Source: JBBSZK01 sp964354995 (GTDB lineage Archaea; Nanobdellota; Nanobdellia; Pacearchaeales; GW2011-AR1). Taken from it: a stretch of DNA of 24,741 bases. The translations under genes were made by a program, and so were the position numbers. Within the stretch, counting starts at the first letter, position 1. Every line of letters starts with the position of its first letter. The stretch lies in assembly GCA_964354995.1 (NCBI GenBank), contig CAYHBQ010000010.1:1-24741 (forward strand). Reading direction: 5' to 3'. Below the pieces are notes generated by a model. That model was not told the DNA's origin and made no database searches. It worked only from the letters and a program-made list of their open reading frames with translations. Shown piece after piece: positions 7,521 to 14,800 of the stretch.

Positions 7521-8205
7521 TTAAATTATCAATACGTGAGCGTCCTATGGACAGTACGTATCCTAGAAGTGCGACGTTAATGAGCATACCGAGAAAGGCT
7601 TCTAATGCGGCGAGCCAGCGATTCACGCCAAGAGGCGTTATGTCTCCGTATCCGACGGTTGTTATCGTTACAGTGCTGAAATAAAGGGCATCTTCAAAAA
7701 GAATGTGTTTTTGTTGTCCAAACTCGATAAACTGGTCTGCACGTGAGAGATACGCTCCTGCGAATAAAAAAATGATCATGACGATTGTTATTAGATAACT
7801 TGCGAGAAAATGCGTGACTTTTTTTGAACCGAAGGTTGAACGTACCCATAACATAAGTCCTGCTGAATAGAATATAATTGCAATAAATACTGCAATTAAG
7901 AGCGGGCTTACGGTTGTTTTTAATACGTAGTATACGATTGCAAATAGGATAATAACCGCAATCGAGGCGTAATCTTCTAAGAGTGTGCCGCCTTTTCGTA
8001 TAATATGAAATATTTTGACACCTATAAAAAGCCCGAGCAATAGAGGTGTTATGAAGCGGGGAATCTTCCAGTACTGGTCTGAGAAAAGCGAAGCAATTAA
8101 AGCTGCCCCTATGAAAATCGCTAGTGTAAATTCAATGCGTGTCGGTCTGTGTTGATGTTCGTGCGGGATCGTGCTTTGCATCTTTCTCCAATGGCTAAAA
8201 TTCAT
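7513..8205 (-). CDS. Potassium-channel-like membrane protein
   Basis: A 230-residue integral membrane protein ending in a pore-loop ion-channel domain. The selectivity filter TVGYGD is at residues 183-188, just after the pore helix FEDALYFSTVTITT. The inner helix (about 196-220) follows and only a short tail remains, with no RCK or cyclic-nucleotide domain. About five hydrophobic segments precede the pore (roughly 26-42, 50-68, 79-96, 98-120, 132-154). No regularly spaced S4 arginines are seen, so voltage sensing is doubtful. The His-rich N terminus (PHEHQHR) is cytoplasmic or metal-binding; this is not resolved. A TATA box 25 nt upstream of the ATG at 8205 starts the unit channel-mnmA. Confidence 0.9.
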   Translation of the reverse strand: MNFSHWRKMQSTIPHEHQHRPTRIEFTLAIFIGAALIASLFSDQYWKIPRFITPLLLGLFIGVKIFHIIRKGGTLLEDYASIAVIILFAIVYYVLKTTVSPLLIAVFIAIIFYSAGLMLWVRSTFGSKKVTHFLASYLITIVMIIFLFAGAYLSRADQFIEFGQQKHILFEDALYFSTVTITTVGYGDITPLGVNRWLAALEAFLGMLINVALLGYVLSIGRSRIDNLNE

Positions 8206-8225
8206 GGTTATTTTACGTCGGAGAA

Positions 8226-8234
8226 GTTTAAAAG
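8226..8234 (-). promoter_or_regulatory. TATA box for the channel-mnmA unit
   Basis: CTTTTAAAC on the minus strand, centred 25 nt before ATG 8205, between the tRNA-Asn 3' end and the channel gene. Confidence 0.55.
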
Positions 8235-8250
8235 GCTTGAGATGAGGAGA

Positions 8251-8323
8251 CGTCCCCTGCTGGACTCGAACCAGCGACCCTCTGATTAACAGTCAGATGC
8301 TCTACCTGCTGAGCTAAGGGGAC
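8251..8323 (-). tRNA. tRNA-Asn (anticodon GUU)
   Basis: The minus strand folds into a full cloverleaf of 73 nt. The acceptor stem GTCCCCT/AGGGGAC is perfect, with discriminator G. The D arm is GCTC/GAGC, the anticodon stem TCTGA/TCAGA holds loop CTGTTAA, and the T arm is GCTGG-TTCGAGT-CCAGC. The anticodon GTT (8288-8290) reads AAC and AAU. There is no intron and no encoded CCA. Confidence 0.97.
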
Positions 8324-8345
8324 TTGAGAAAGTGAACGAGGAACG

Positions 8346-8355
8346 TTATTTAAAA
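8346..8355 (-). promoter_or_regulatory. TATA box for tRNA-Asn
   Basis: TTTTAAATAA on the minus strand, about 28 nt before the mature tRNA 5' end, fits archaeal tRNA promoters. Confidence 0.5.
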
Positions 8356-8390
8356 CTTATCAAAAGGCCTTAATTCGTGTAAATAATCAA

Positions 8391-8518
8391 TTTTTCTTTC
8401 GTTTTTGAAACTTTTCTTTTTTTCTTAGCGTTTTTTGTTTTTTATCTTCAAAAAGTTTTGTTTTTCTTTCTCCGTCGATACTTTTTTCTCTGTTTTTCTC
8501 TGTTTTTCTTTTTTTCCT
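8391..8518. repeat. T-rich spacer with short tandem repeat
   Basis: A strongly strand-biased pyrimidine tract on the plus strand lies between two divergent promoters. It includes TTTTTCTCTG in tandem (8483-8492, 8493-8502) with a partial third copy. I see no coding sequence with a start in it. It could shape DNA, or terminate rightward transcripts ahead of the mini-gene promoter. Confidence 0.5.
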
Positions 8519-8531
8519 AAATTTCAGAAAG

Positions 8532-8573
8532 TTTTATATACAAAAGTTGCTACTCATTAAGATAAAAAGAGGT
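8532..8573 (+). promoter_or_regulatory. Promoter and Shine-Dalgarno site of the mini-gene
   Basis: TTTTATATAC (8532-8541) is among the best TATA boxes in the window and predicts transcription from about 8562. The short leader contains GAGGT (8569-8573), 7 nt before ATG 8581. The same site is only 1 nt from the in-frame ATG at 8575, which argues for 8581 as the start. Confidence 0.6.
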
Positions 8574-8580
8574 TATGGAG

Positions 8581-8622
8581 ATGCCCAAAAAGAAAGCAAC
8601 TAAGAAGAAAAAGAAGAGATAA
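8581..8622 (+). CDS. 13-residue lysine-rich micropeptide (MPKKKATKKKKKR)
   Basis: A very short reading frame encoding MPKKKATKKKKKR, with 9 lysines and an arginine in 13 residues. It has its own strong TATA box, a leader with a Shine-Dalgarno site at good spacing, and a TAA stop followed by T-rich sequence. It resembles a free histone-tail or ribosomal-protein tail and would bind nucleic acid or rRNA by charge; this is inference. An upstream in-frame ATG (8575) would add two residues. Its 3' end overlaps the convergent Dim2 gene by 23 nt. The region could instead encode a small RNA, with the frame incidental. Confidence 0.5.
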   Translation: MPKKKATKKKKKR

Positions 8623-9142
8623 TCTTCTTTTGCCTCTTTAACTTTTTTATTTTTCTTGTCTCGTTTTTTTTCTGTGTGTTGATTCTTTCGAGGAATCGAT
8701 ATACATTTGCTTGTTTTGATCCTCGAATAAGATTAGTTATTGCCGTTATAGTGTATTCTACCTCTTCGGCAGAACCGATGATTCCTACTTCATTGTCTTG
8801 AACACGTATATAACAGTCTGCAATATTCTCTATTGTTCTTTTTGTTCTGCCTTGGGTTCCTATAAGTCTGCTTTTAACAACTTCTAAGTCTACACGACGC
8901 GTGAAATCTTTTATACTAAGTCGTTTGAAGATCATATCTTCATTTTTTAACATAAGTGCTACATCGAGTGGAAACCCAAAACCAAACGCGTCGAGCACCA
9001 TTTCTGCTTCATATTCTTCGAGTGCAGGACCATTAATGGTTACTTTTTTCCCTTTAATATCTATTGTAACTCCTAGTCTTTTTTCCAGTTTTTCTTTCTC
9101 GGTTAGTAATTCTCTGGTGCGTTTTACAAAGAGGGTTTCCAT
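8600..9142 (-). CDS. Dim2/Pno1-like KH-domain protein
   Basis: Archaeal homologue of eukaryotic Pno1/Dim2 (Krr1-like), which binds near the 3' end of small-subunit rRNA during 30S maturation. It has 180 residues with two KH modules. The first is degenerate. The second carries the RNA-binding loop IGTQGRTK (94-101) within SRLIGTQGRTKRTIENIA, followed by VQDNEVGIIGSAEEVE. The C terminus is a basic tail (KKNETRKIKKLKRQKK) ending in Ser residues that are antisense to the micropeptide gene. The ATG directly follows the aIF1A stop with no gap, so the two are coupled. In many archaea aIF1A, a RIO kinase and Dim2 are neighbours; no RIO kinase is seen here. Confidence 0.92.
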   Translation of the reverse strand: METLFVKRTRELLTEKEKLEKRLGVTIDIKGKKVTINGPALEEYEAEMVLDAFGFGFPLDVALMLKNEDMIFKRLSIKDFTRRVDLEVVKSRLIGTQGRTKRTIENIADCYIRVQDNEVGIIGSAEEVEYTITAITNLIRGSKQANVYRFLERINTQKKNETRKIKKLKRQKKIISSFSS

Positions 9143-9502
9143 TTAGAATTCGTTTGCTCGATTTGTTAGCAACCCACGTTTACGTAATTGGTTGACTTCT
9201 GATGAATTGTATTTGTAAATCACGTCTCCTTTTTCGGGGTCGTGTTCCCATAACTCAATCATTACTACATCGTTTATACGTAACCAAAGTGAACGTTTGA
9301 ATCGACCGGGGACGCGACAATTACGCGTTTTGCCGTCCGAGCAGAGAATGTCCATGCGATTGCCGCCAAGTCTTTGAGTGACGGTACCGACCATTTGACC
9401 TTGTCTAGGGAGTCTGGCTCGCACGGGTGCTCCTTCTAGGGGCATACCTGGTTTTGGAGTCTGCGCTCCTGTTTCGTCGAGTTCTTCGAATTCTTCTTCC
9501 AC
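9143..9502 (-). CDS. eif1a: Translation initiation factor aIF1A
   Basis: OB-fold initiation factor that binds the A site of the small ribosomal subunit and helps place the initiator tRNA, the archaeal counterpart of eIF1A and IF1. It has 119 residues. The OB core begins at GQMVGTVTQRLGGNRMDILC and continues through KTRNCRVPGRFKRSLWLRIND to VIYKYN, all typical of the family, with an acidic N-terminal tail (EEEFEEL). The start is GTG at 9502; a TATA box 26 nt upstream predicts a leaderless GTG-initiated mRNA. It is the first gene of a pair with Dim2. Confidence 0.96.
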   Translation of the reverse strand: MEEEFEELDETGAQTPKPGMPLEGAPVRARLPRQGQMVGTVTQRLGGNRMDILCSDGKTRNCRVPGRFKRSLWLRINDVVMIELWEHDPEKGDVIYKYNSSEVNQLRKRGLLTNRANEF

Positions 9503-9523
9503 GAGATTAGAGACAAAAAATGT

Positions 9524-9532
9524 TATTTAAAA
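9524..9532 (-). promoter_or_regulatory. TATA box for aIF1A-Dim2
   Basis: TTTTAAATA on the minus strand, centred 26 nt before the GTG at 9502. It decides the start of aIF1A. Confidence 0.6.
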
Positions 9533-9557
9533 GTTCCTACTGAACTTTTAAGCCAAG

Positions 9558-9574
9558 AAAAGCTTTGCTTTTTT
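9558..9574. other. Short hairpin between DUF424 and aIF1A
   Basis: AAAAGC-TTT-GCTTTT forms a 6-bp stem. The T run follows it on the plus strand, but both flanking genes are on the minus strand, where only TTTTCTT follows. It may still end the DUF424 transcript; evidence is weak. Confidence 0.3.
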
Positions 9575-9600
9575 ATGTTTAAAAGTTGTTATTGCCCTTT

Positions 9601-9900
9601 TTAAGTGAGAATGAGTGCGAATGGGATAGTGGCAATCGTATCCGTATCTGCTTTAGTTATGAGGCCGGCTTGTTCGGCGGCGTGTACGGCGTGGTGGCCT
9701 ACAATGTTGAAGGTAGCATCTTCCTTTACATACTCTTTGAGCAAAGCTACTGCTTGCTCCGTGTTTATTTCTTGGTCTTTAAAGAATGAGGCACGTATGT
9801 CCAACTCTCGAATATCCTGTTCAAATCGCTTTCCTATGAGTTCTGCATCACAGAGTGCTACGACAACTCTGTATGAGTTATGCACTTTTACAACGAGCAC
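9601..9900 (-). CDS. DUF424 family protein
   Basis: A 99-residue archaeal protein of the DUF424 family. Matching features are the start VVKVHNSYRVVVALCDAELIGKRF and the middle NIVGHHAVHAAEQAGLI. Its function is unknown. In other archaea DUF424 often lies beside aIF2-beta, and here too it is in the same run of genes, so a link to translation initiation is plausible. The start is GTG at 9900, since no ATG lies near the conserved beginning. It begins 3 nt after the stop of the 56-residue gene and is probably translationally coupled to it. A small hairpin lies downstream. Confidence 0.85.
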   Translation of the reverse strand: MLVVKVHNSYRVVVALCDAELIGKRFEQDIRELDIRASFFKDQEINTEQAVALLKEYVKEDATFNIVGHHAVHAAEQAGLITKADTDTIATIPFALILT

Positions 9901-9903
9901 GTT

Positions 9904-10074
9904 TTACTTCATCTTTGCCGCTTCATCTTTGCCCAATACACGCCAGCATTCGTGGGTGCCTTTAGGCGACTTAGTGACTGCAAACCATCGTCCACTCTTC
10001 TCTACAACTCTATAGCTGTCAGTCTCGAACTTGGACTTTGTTTTGACGTCATAGAAGCTTATCTTTTTTGCCAT
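9904..10074 (-). CDS. Small basic protein, 56 residues, unknown function
   Basis: A 56-residue protein beginning MAKKISFYDVKTKSKFE and ending LGKDEAAKMK. It has 14 Lys/Arg against 7 Asp/Glu, so it is clearly basic. Alternating hydrophobic residues (SYRVV, RWFAVTK, CWRVLG) suggest a small beta-barrel, perhaps SH3-like, as in small archaeal chromatin proteins; this is inference, as I do not recognise the family. AAAGGAGGA sits 7 nt before the ATG, one of the three clear Shine-Dalgarno sites in the window, which suggests strong expression. It lies between aIF2-beta and DUF424, 3 nt ahead of the latter. Candidate roles are nucleic-acid binding on DNA or the ribosome. Confidence 0.75.
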   Translation of the reverse strand: MAKKISFYDVKTKSKFETDSYRVVEKSGRWFAVTKSPKGTHECWRVLGKDEAAKMK

Positions 10075-10080
10075 AGGATA

Positions 10081-10089
10081 TCCTCCTTT
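10081..10089 (-). promoter_or_regulatory. Shine-Dalgarno site of the 56-residue protein
   Basis: AAAGGAGGA on the minus strand ends 7 nt before the ATG at 10074. It fixes the start and suggests high translation. Confidence 0.8.
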
Positions 10090-10109
10090 GCTAGGGCTCT
10101 GTATTTTCA

Positions 10110-10142
10110 GGGGATTATAAAGCTTGCCGTTCGGGGATTATA
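10110..10142 (-). promoter_or_regulatory. Duplicated TATAATCCCC promoter element
   Basis: TATAATCCCC occurs twice on the minus strand (10110-10119 and 10133-10142), 23 bp apart. The copy nearer the gene, inside CTTTATAATC, would start transcription near 10093, leaving an 18-nt leader with the Shine-Dalgarno site. The other copy may be a second promoter or half of an operator. Confidence 0.5.
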
Positions 10143-10145
10143 GAA

Positions 10146-10556
10146 CTAAATCTTACTTCTGATGGGTGTTTTTGCACCGCAGGCAAGACAATGTTTGAAT
10201 TTTATGCCGTGGTCTGTAATGACTTCAGTGTCTGGTTTCTTGCACTCGGGACACACGACGAAGTCGTGCACGTAGGATTCTATTTTTTCGTTGACGCGGG
10301 CGGCGTTGAGTTTTGCTTTGAATATTAAACGATCTTGGTCTATTTCAGCAAAGCTTGCGAGTTCTTTCATAAGATATTTAGCGAGGTGCTCTAATGGGCG
10401 TCTCAGGTAATCTGCGATTGGTTTTGCATTGACTATGATTGTTTTATCGCCCTGAATTTGACCTTTTGCCTTAGGTATTTCGAATCGTTCGCCTCCGGTA
10501 CCCACTACTTTGATTTTGCTATACGCGCGTTCGATGAGTTGTTCGTACTCTTCCAT
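10146..10556 (-). CDS. eif2b: Translation initiation factor aIF2 subunit beta
   Basis: Beta subunit of the archaeal aIF2 complex that carries initiator Met-tRNA to the ribosome. It has 136 residues, the usual length. The core includes QGDKTIIVNAKPIADYLRRP and LAKYLMKELAS. The C-terminal zinc ribbon has C102-x2-C105 and C123-x2-C126 (VCPEC and HCLAC). I chose ATG 10556 over an in-frame TTG at 10562 because a palindromic TATA box lies exactly 25.5 nt upstream, predicting a leaderless mRNA. The 56-residue and DUF424 genes follow in the same direction, but the former has its own promoter. Confidence 0.96.
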   Translation of the reverse strand: MEEYEQLIERAYSKIKVVGTGGERFEIPKAKGQIQGDKTIIVNAKPIADYLRRPLEHLAKYLMKELASFAEIDQDRLIFKAKLNAARVNEKIESYVHDFVVCPECKKPDTEVITDHGIKFKHCLACGAKTPIRSKI

Positions 10557-10577
10557 TTTCAAGGTTGCTTCAGATAG

Positions 10578-10585
10578 TTTATAAA
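10578..10585. promoter_or_regulatory. Palindromic TATA box shared by two divergent genes
   Basis: TTTATAAA is a perfect palindrome centred at 10581.5. It is 25.5 nt from ATG 10556 on the minus strand (aIF2-beta) and 25.5 nt from ATG 10607 on the plus strand (membrane protein). One TBP site appears to serve both leaderless genes. Confidence 0.65.
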
Positions 10586-10606
10586 GATGTTTACTCTATC
10601 ATTCAT

Positions 10607-11212
10607 ATGAATGTAAAGAATCTTGTTTTAGGCGTGGGTATCTTTGTTGTGTACTTGCTTGTGCTGAATTATGGAATTGAGGCGTTTTATCCGAGTCCGC
10701 AATATGAGGATTATTGCACTGCCAATGGGGGATATTATTATGCCGATTCGTATGTAAAGTCTGCCCCTATTCCCGCAGGTAATACGACCTGTTTGCTTGT
10801 GCCTACTCCTCAGCAGCAGAACGAGTGTATTCAAGCAGGAGGCAATCTCATGGCTGCGACCTACGATGATGCTGGTTGTCCCTTAACGTTTAGGTGCGAT
10901 TTGTGCAACAAGGAATTTACCGACGATCAGAAAGCGCACTCCCAGACGGTGTTTATCATTTCGATTATCGCAGGAATTATCACTCTCTTGATTGGATTTA
11001 TGATCTTGACTATTGAACCAGTTGGTAGCGCTCTTATGGCTTCGGGTATTGGGGCGCTTGTGTATGGCTCGATGCGCAACTGGCAGAACTTGAGTAACGT
11101 CTGGCGCTTTTTGCTCTTGCTTGTGGCGCTGGGTTTATTGATTTGGATTGCAATTCGTATTAATAAACAAGGGAAGAAAGGGTTTTTGGCGAAGTTGGGG
11201 CTGGAGAAATAA
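10607..11212 (+). CDS. Membrane protein with Cys-containing extracellular domain
   Basis: A 201-residue protein of unknown function. Residues about 5-24 form an N-terminal membrane helix. A domain of about 85 residues follows with six cysteines (37, 62, 74, 91, 97, 100), including CDLC, and is probably outside the cell and stabilised by disulfides or a metal. Three further hydrophobic segments lie at about 113-134, 140-156 and 167-184, and the tail is basic (NKQGKKGFLAKLG). ATG 10607 is preferred over an earlier in-frame ATG at 10565 because the shared TATA box lies 25.5 nt upstream. I do not recognise the family. It is convergent with the OB-fold gene. Confidence 0.8.
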   Translation: MNVKNLVLGVGIFVVYLLVLNYGIEAFYPSPQYEDYCTANGGYYYADSYVKSAPIPAGNTTCLLVPTPQQQNECIQAGGNLMAATYDDAGCPLTFRCDLCNKEFTDDQKAHSQTVFIISIIAGIITLLIGFMILTIEPVGSALMASGIGALVYGSMRNWQNLSNVWRFLLLLVALGLLIWIAIRINKQGKKGFLAKLGLEK

Positions 11213-11230
11213 TCTTTTTTTTAGCGTATT

Positions 11231-11845
11231 TTAACCTAAATACCTGAGTTTGCCCGGCCTTGGTTCATAGACCATGCCTTCTTCGAGGAGTTTGCGTATT
11301 TCATTGTTTATGACATCGGGTGTGGCTTGGACTTCCATGACGAGTTTTTCGGTTTCAACGCCTCCGTTTGCATCTTCTTGCTTTATTTTTTCAAGAATGA
11401 CCTCGCGTACTTTCGCTAGTTCGGTTTTTTCGACAACCTTCGGTTTTGTCTTGTCTATTTCGAGCTTTCGTACCATCAGAAACGCAGGATCGCGCTTTTT
11501 GATTATCTCTGGCGTCAGATAGACTTCGTTATTCCACGAACGAAGGAGGCCGATGACTGATACCGTGTCTCCTTGTGCAAACGGAGCGAATTTTGTTATA
11601 TCTTCTCCGAAGAGTTTGAGTTTTATTTGTCCTGAGGCGTCGTCAAGCGTCATCGAAGCAAATTTTTTCTCTCCTTCCTGTAAAAATTTATCGATTATAT
11701 TTGCGATCAGGTTAACACGAACTATTTGTTTGTTTTCTATTTCGAGCGACTTGAATCTGTCCATTTCCATGATTACACGGCCTTTAAGGAGATCACCGAT
11801 ACGCATTTTGTAGGCGATGTGGCGTTTGAATTCTTGGTCTGCCAT
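11231..11845 (-). CDS. RPA-like OB-fold protein with winged-helix tail
   Basis: A 204-residue protein resembling the small (RPA32-like) subunit of archaeal replication protein A, which coats single-stranded DNA. Residues about 40-110 form the OB fold (VRVNLIANIIDKF, FASMTLDDASGQIKLKLFG, GDTVSVIGLLRSWNNEVYLTPE). The C-terminal 60 residues look like a winged helix (VIEKIKQEDANGG-type helix then VINNEIRKLLEEGMVYEP), the usual protein-binding part of RPA32. It lies 47 nt downstream of mcm on the same strand, which fits a replication role. It also has its own TATA box 25 nt before ATG 11845. A tRNA-synthetase-like or other OB protein is less likely. Confidence 0.82.
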   Translation of the reverse strand: MADQEFKRHIAYKMRIGDLLKGRVIMEMDRFKSLEIENKQIVRVNLIANIIDKFLQEGEKKFASMTLDDASGQIKLKLFGEDITKFAPFAQGDTVSVIGLLRSWNNEVYLTPEIIKKRDPAFLMVRKLEIDKTKPKVVEKTELAKVREVILEKIKQEDANGGVETEKLVMEVQATPDVINNEIRKLLEEGMVYEPRPGKLRYLG

Positions 11846-11864
11846 GAGATTTTGTACGTTCGAG

Positions 11865-11875
11865 CGTTTTTAAGG
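11865..11875 (-). promoter_or_regulatory. TATA box for the OB-fold gene
   Basis: CCTTAAAAACG on the minus strand is centred 25 nt before ATG 11845. An AT-rich ATATAAATCC lies just upstream at 11874-11883. Confidence 0.5.
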
Positions 11876-11892
11876 ATTTATATCAGGGAGCG

Positions 11893-14800
11893 TTATGTCG
11901 TTATCTGGATAAATCCGTGCTTGGGTTCAAAGATATCTCCTTTTTTCTTAAGTTCTGAAATAGCATCTTCTATTTCCATTTTGGTTACTTTTTCGCCTAC
12001 TTCTCTTTCGATTTCTTCAACGGGAATTAGTTTGCCGATACGCGATTCGAGTTTTGCGATGGCCTCTCGTACCGCAATTATTTTTCCTCTTCGTGAACTG
12101 GTTATTCCTGTGGTAATTCTATCAATGTCAAACGTTTTTGTGTCTTCGTCGTAGCCGACTTGGCGTAGAGAGCGTTGGAGGAGTTCGATGGCGCGTTTCG
12201 CGTCCGCAGATACGACGGTATCGCTGAGACGAACACGTGCGCACGCTTCAGAGAGGCGAACGATTGCTTCAAGTTGTCGTGCAGTAATCGGAATTGGTTT
12301 GATGTCTTTGTCAGAGGATACAGACTGGTTTCGTAATCTCACATTAAATCTTTTTATTTCGGCTACTGCTTCGTCGCTCAGGCGAGGTTTACATTTTTGT
12401 GCATAGGCTATGTATTTACGCAAGAGCTCGGGTTCGATTACTTCACGAATGACTTCTTGCTGATGTTCTTCGAGAACGTAGGTTGCGATGGCTTCATCTT
12501 GTGTTTTGTTTGGTATGTCTCTTAGAACGAAAATGACATCGAAACGGCTGAGGAGCGCAGGAGAGATGTCTATTTGTTGCGGAATTGGAGTGAATGGGTC
12601 AAACCTTCCCAATTTGGGGTTGCCTGCTGCGAGCACGGATGTTTCTGCACGTAGGGTTGCTTGAATGTTTGCTTTTGAAATGGTGACGGTATTATGAAGT
12701 ATTGTTGCCTGCGAAATAAATGCATGTGTTGGTTCTATGGTTACGTCATATACCCATTTTTCTTCTTCATTTGGCACGATTTCTATCCCGATTACAGATT
12801 CCCATCCTATTTCCCCGATGAGTGTTTCTAGAAATTCTTTACTTTCTTTTTGTTTGACTTGGATTGCTAATTGTTGTAAGAAGGGAGTTGAAAAACAAAA
12901 CGCCTCCTTTCTCTTTATGTGGTCGTATTTAATGTCATAACTAGAATACTTTCCTACGTGTTTAATTCCTTCTTTTTCAATTATTTCCATTATTCTCTGA
13001 TTAAACTCTTGAGGAACGCGGTTTTTTACAAATCGTTTTATTGTTTTTTCTTTAAGATAGTTTTCTATAATCTGGTTCTTTTCTGGAGTAACGAATTTTA
13101 TTTCCTCTTGGAATCTTTGTATATTGGTGTATTCGGTTATGCCTACTCGATAAAACCCTCTATTTTCCGTTATACTGCTTCTTATTTTGAATCTGAGTAA
13201 GAGATCTTGGATTTGGCTCGCAAGTTGTTTGCTCTTTGTTTTGTAACCTATACGAATGGTGCGTTCTTTTATTGTAGCATAGCCATCTCCTTCAAAAAGT
13301 GCCGACAGCATACGGGCTATATCCTCTTTTCTTCCCCTTAGCGCGAATTTTGGAATTGATTTTTCTCCCGAAGTCTTTAGTATCTCGGGCATGTTTCTTA
13401 TGAAAAATTCTGCTAACTCTCGCGAGGTATATCGATACATATACCGGGGAGCATGCTCATCGACTTTTAGTTGTTTATACGGTGTAAGGTTAAATGTAGT
13501 TTTCATTGCCTCTTCGAAATCGTCAAGAACTCGTTTATCGCTATTGGTGAAATTAACTCCTATCACCTTGCCCCGATTTTTTTCTCTTGAACCTTCGGCT
13601 ATGAGATATCCTACTATTTTGAATAATGCAGGGCCATTTTTTTCAGGAAGTCGTGCGTGTTGTTTTGCTCTTGGATTTCTTTCTATTCTTTCTAATATTT
13701 GTTCTTCTCCTGGGATGGGCGCATTTAGGGGAATTGGTATAGGGTCCCCTATTTTTACAGTATCGGCACGTTTCGTTATGATTTTACCATTTTCAACGGT
13801 GAATATGGGATGTTCTGGCGTTACTTTTATTTCCCTTCCGTGAGAAAACTTGATTTTGACAAAACGGTTGAATGCTTTATGTTTACTTATTCTATCTACT
13901 TTTGTTTTGTACACTTTTTTGAAGTCTGTAGTGAGTATCTCTAACTCGTTGTAGGGCAAAATGAGGCAATCTTTACCTTCAATTATCTTTTCTTTATTTT
14001 TTTCAAATAGTCCCTCGACGAGTTCCCCGATTTTTATTTCTTCTCCGTTTGCGAGTGTAATGGGGGTTTCATAGTGATAACACTGCTGTTCCATTGCTTC
14101 GTGCATCGTACTTCTATCATGTTCGTCCATTTTTTCTATTTCGTCGACACACACCGTTCCTTTGTTTGCGAGCACCATGGCTCCTGCCTCGAGCGACCAT
14201 CCCTTTAAGAATTCATCTTTTATGACTGCTGCCGTGAGGCCTGCACCCGTTGTTGCTTTTCCCGAGACGTATCTCCCTTTAGGTGCAATTCGCGAAATAA
14301 ATTTGAGTGTAACGGACTTGGCGACTCCTGGATCTCCCACAAGCAAAATGTGGATATTTCCTCTGGTTTGTCCTCCGTCTGATTTCTTTTTCCTAATTCC
14401 TGAAAAAAGTTGCAACATAAGCGCTTCTTTCACGTCGTCAATACCATAGACGCTTGGGGAAATACTTTTACTTAGTTTTTTATAGATGAGCGGGTCTGCA
14501 GCAAGTTCTCTAATCTGTTTTTCATCCTCTTCTGATATTTTCAGGTCAGCGAAGGTTTCTTCCATAGGGATGATATTATTTGCTTCTATCGCTAAATCGA
14601 ATCTCGTTGAAATCGCGCCGGTTTGCAGAGGTACGGGAACTTCTTTGAGTACTCCGAATACGCGTATTCTACTTCCGGGCGTGGTACGCTCTTCAAGTCT
14701 TGGTTCAACGAGGTCTTCTTGCAGAAATACGTTCATTCGCTTTGGCTGTTCTCCGCCGTCTAACGAGTCGGGTGATTCTTCGATTACAATACGTTGTGCG

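Noticed and set aside
8375..8527. A lysine/arginine-rich open frame on the minus strand across the T-rich spacer
   Set aside because: It has no ATG, GTG or TTG start; the basic composition simply reflects the A/G-rich strand.
10557..10562. TTG start giving aIF2-beta two extra residues
   Set aside because: ATG 10556 is at the exact 25.5-nt distance from the TATA box and fits the family start.
12919..13200. A 93-codon frame on the plus strand opposite the intein
   Set aside because: It is a shadow of the intein coding frame, with a composition dominated by Phe/Tyr/Ser from the AT-rich strand and no promoter.
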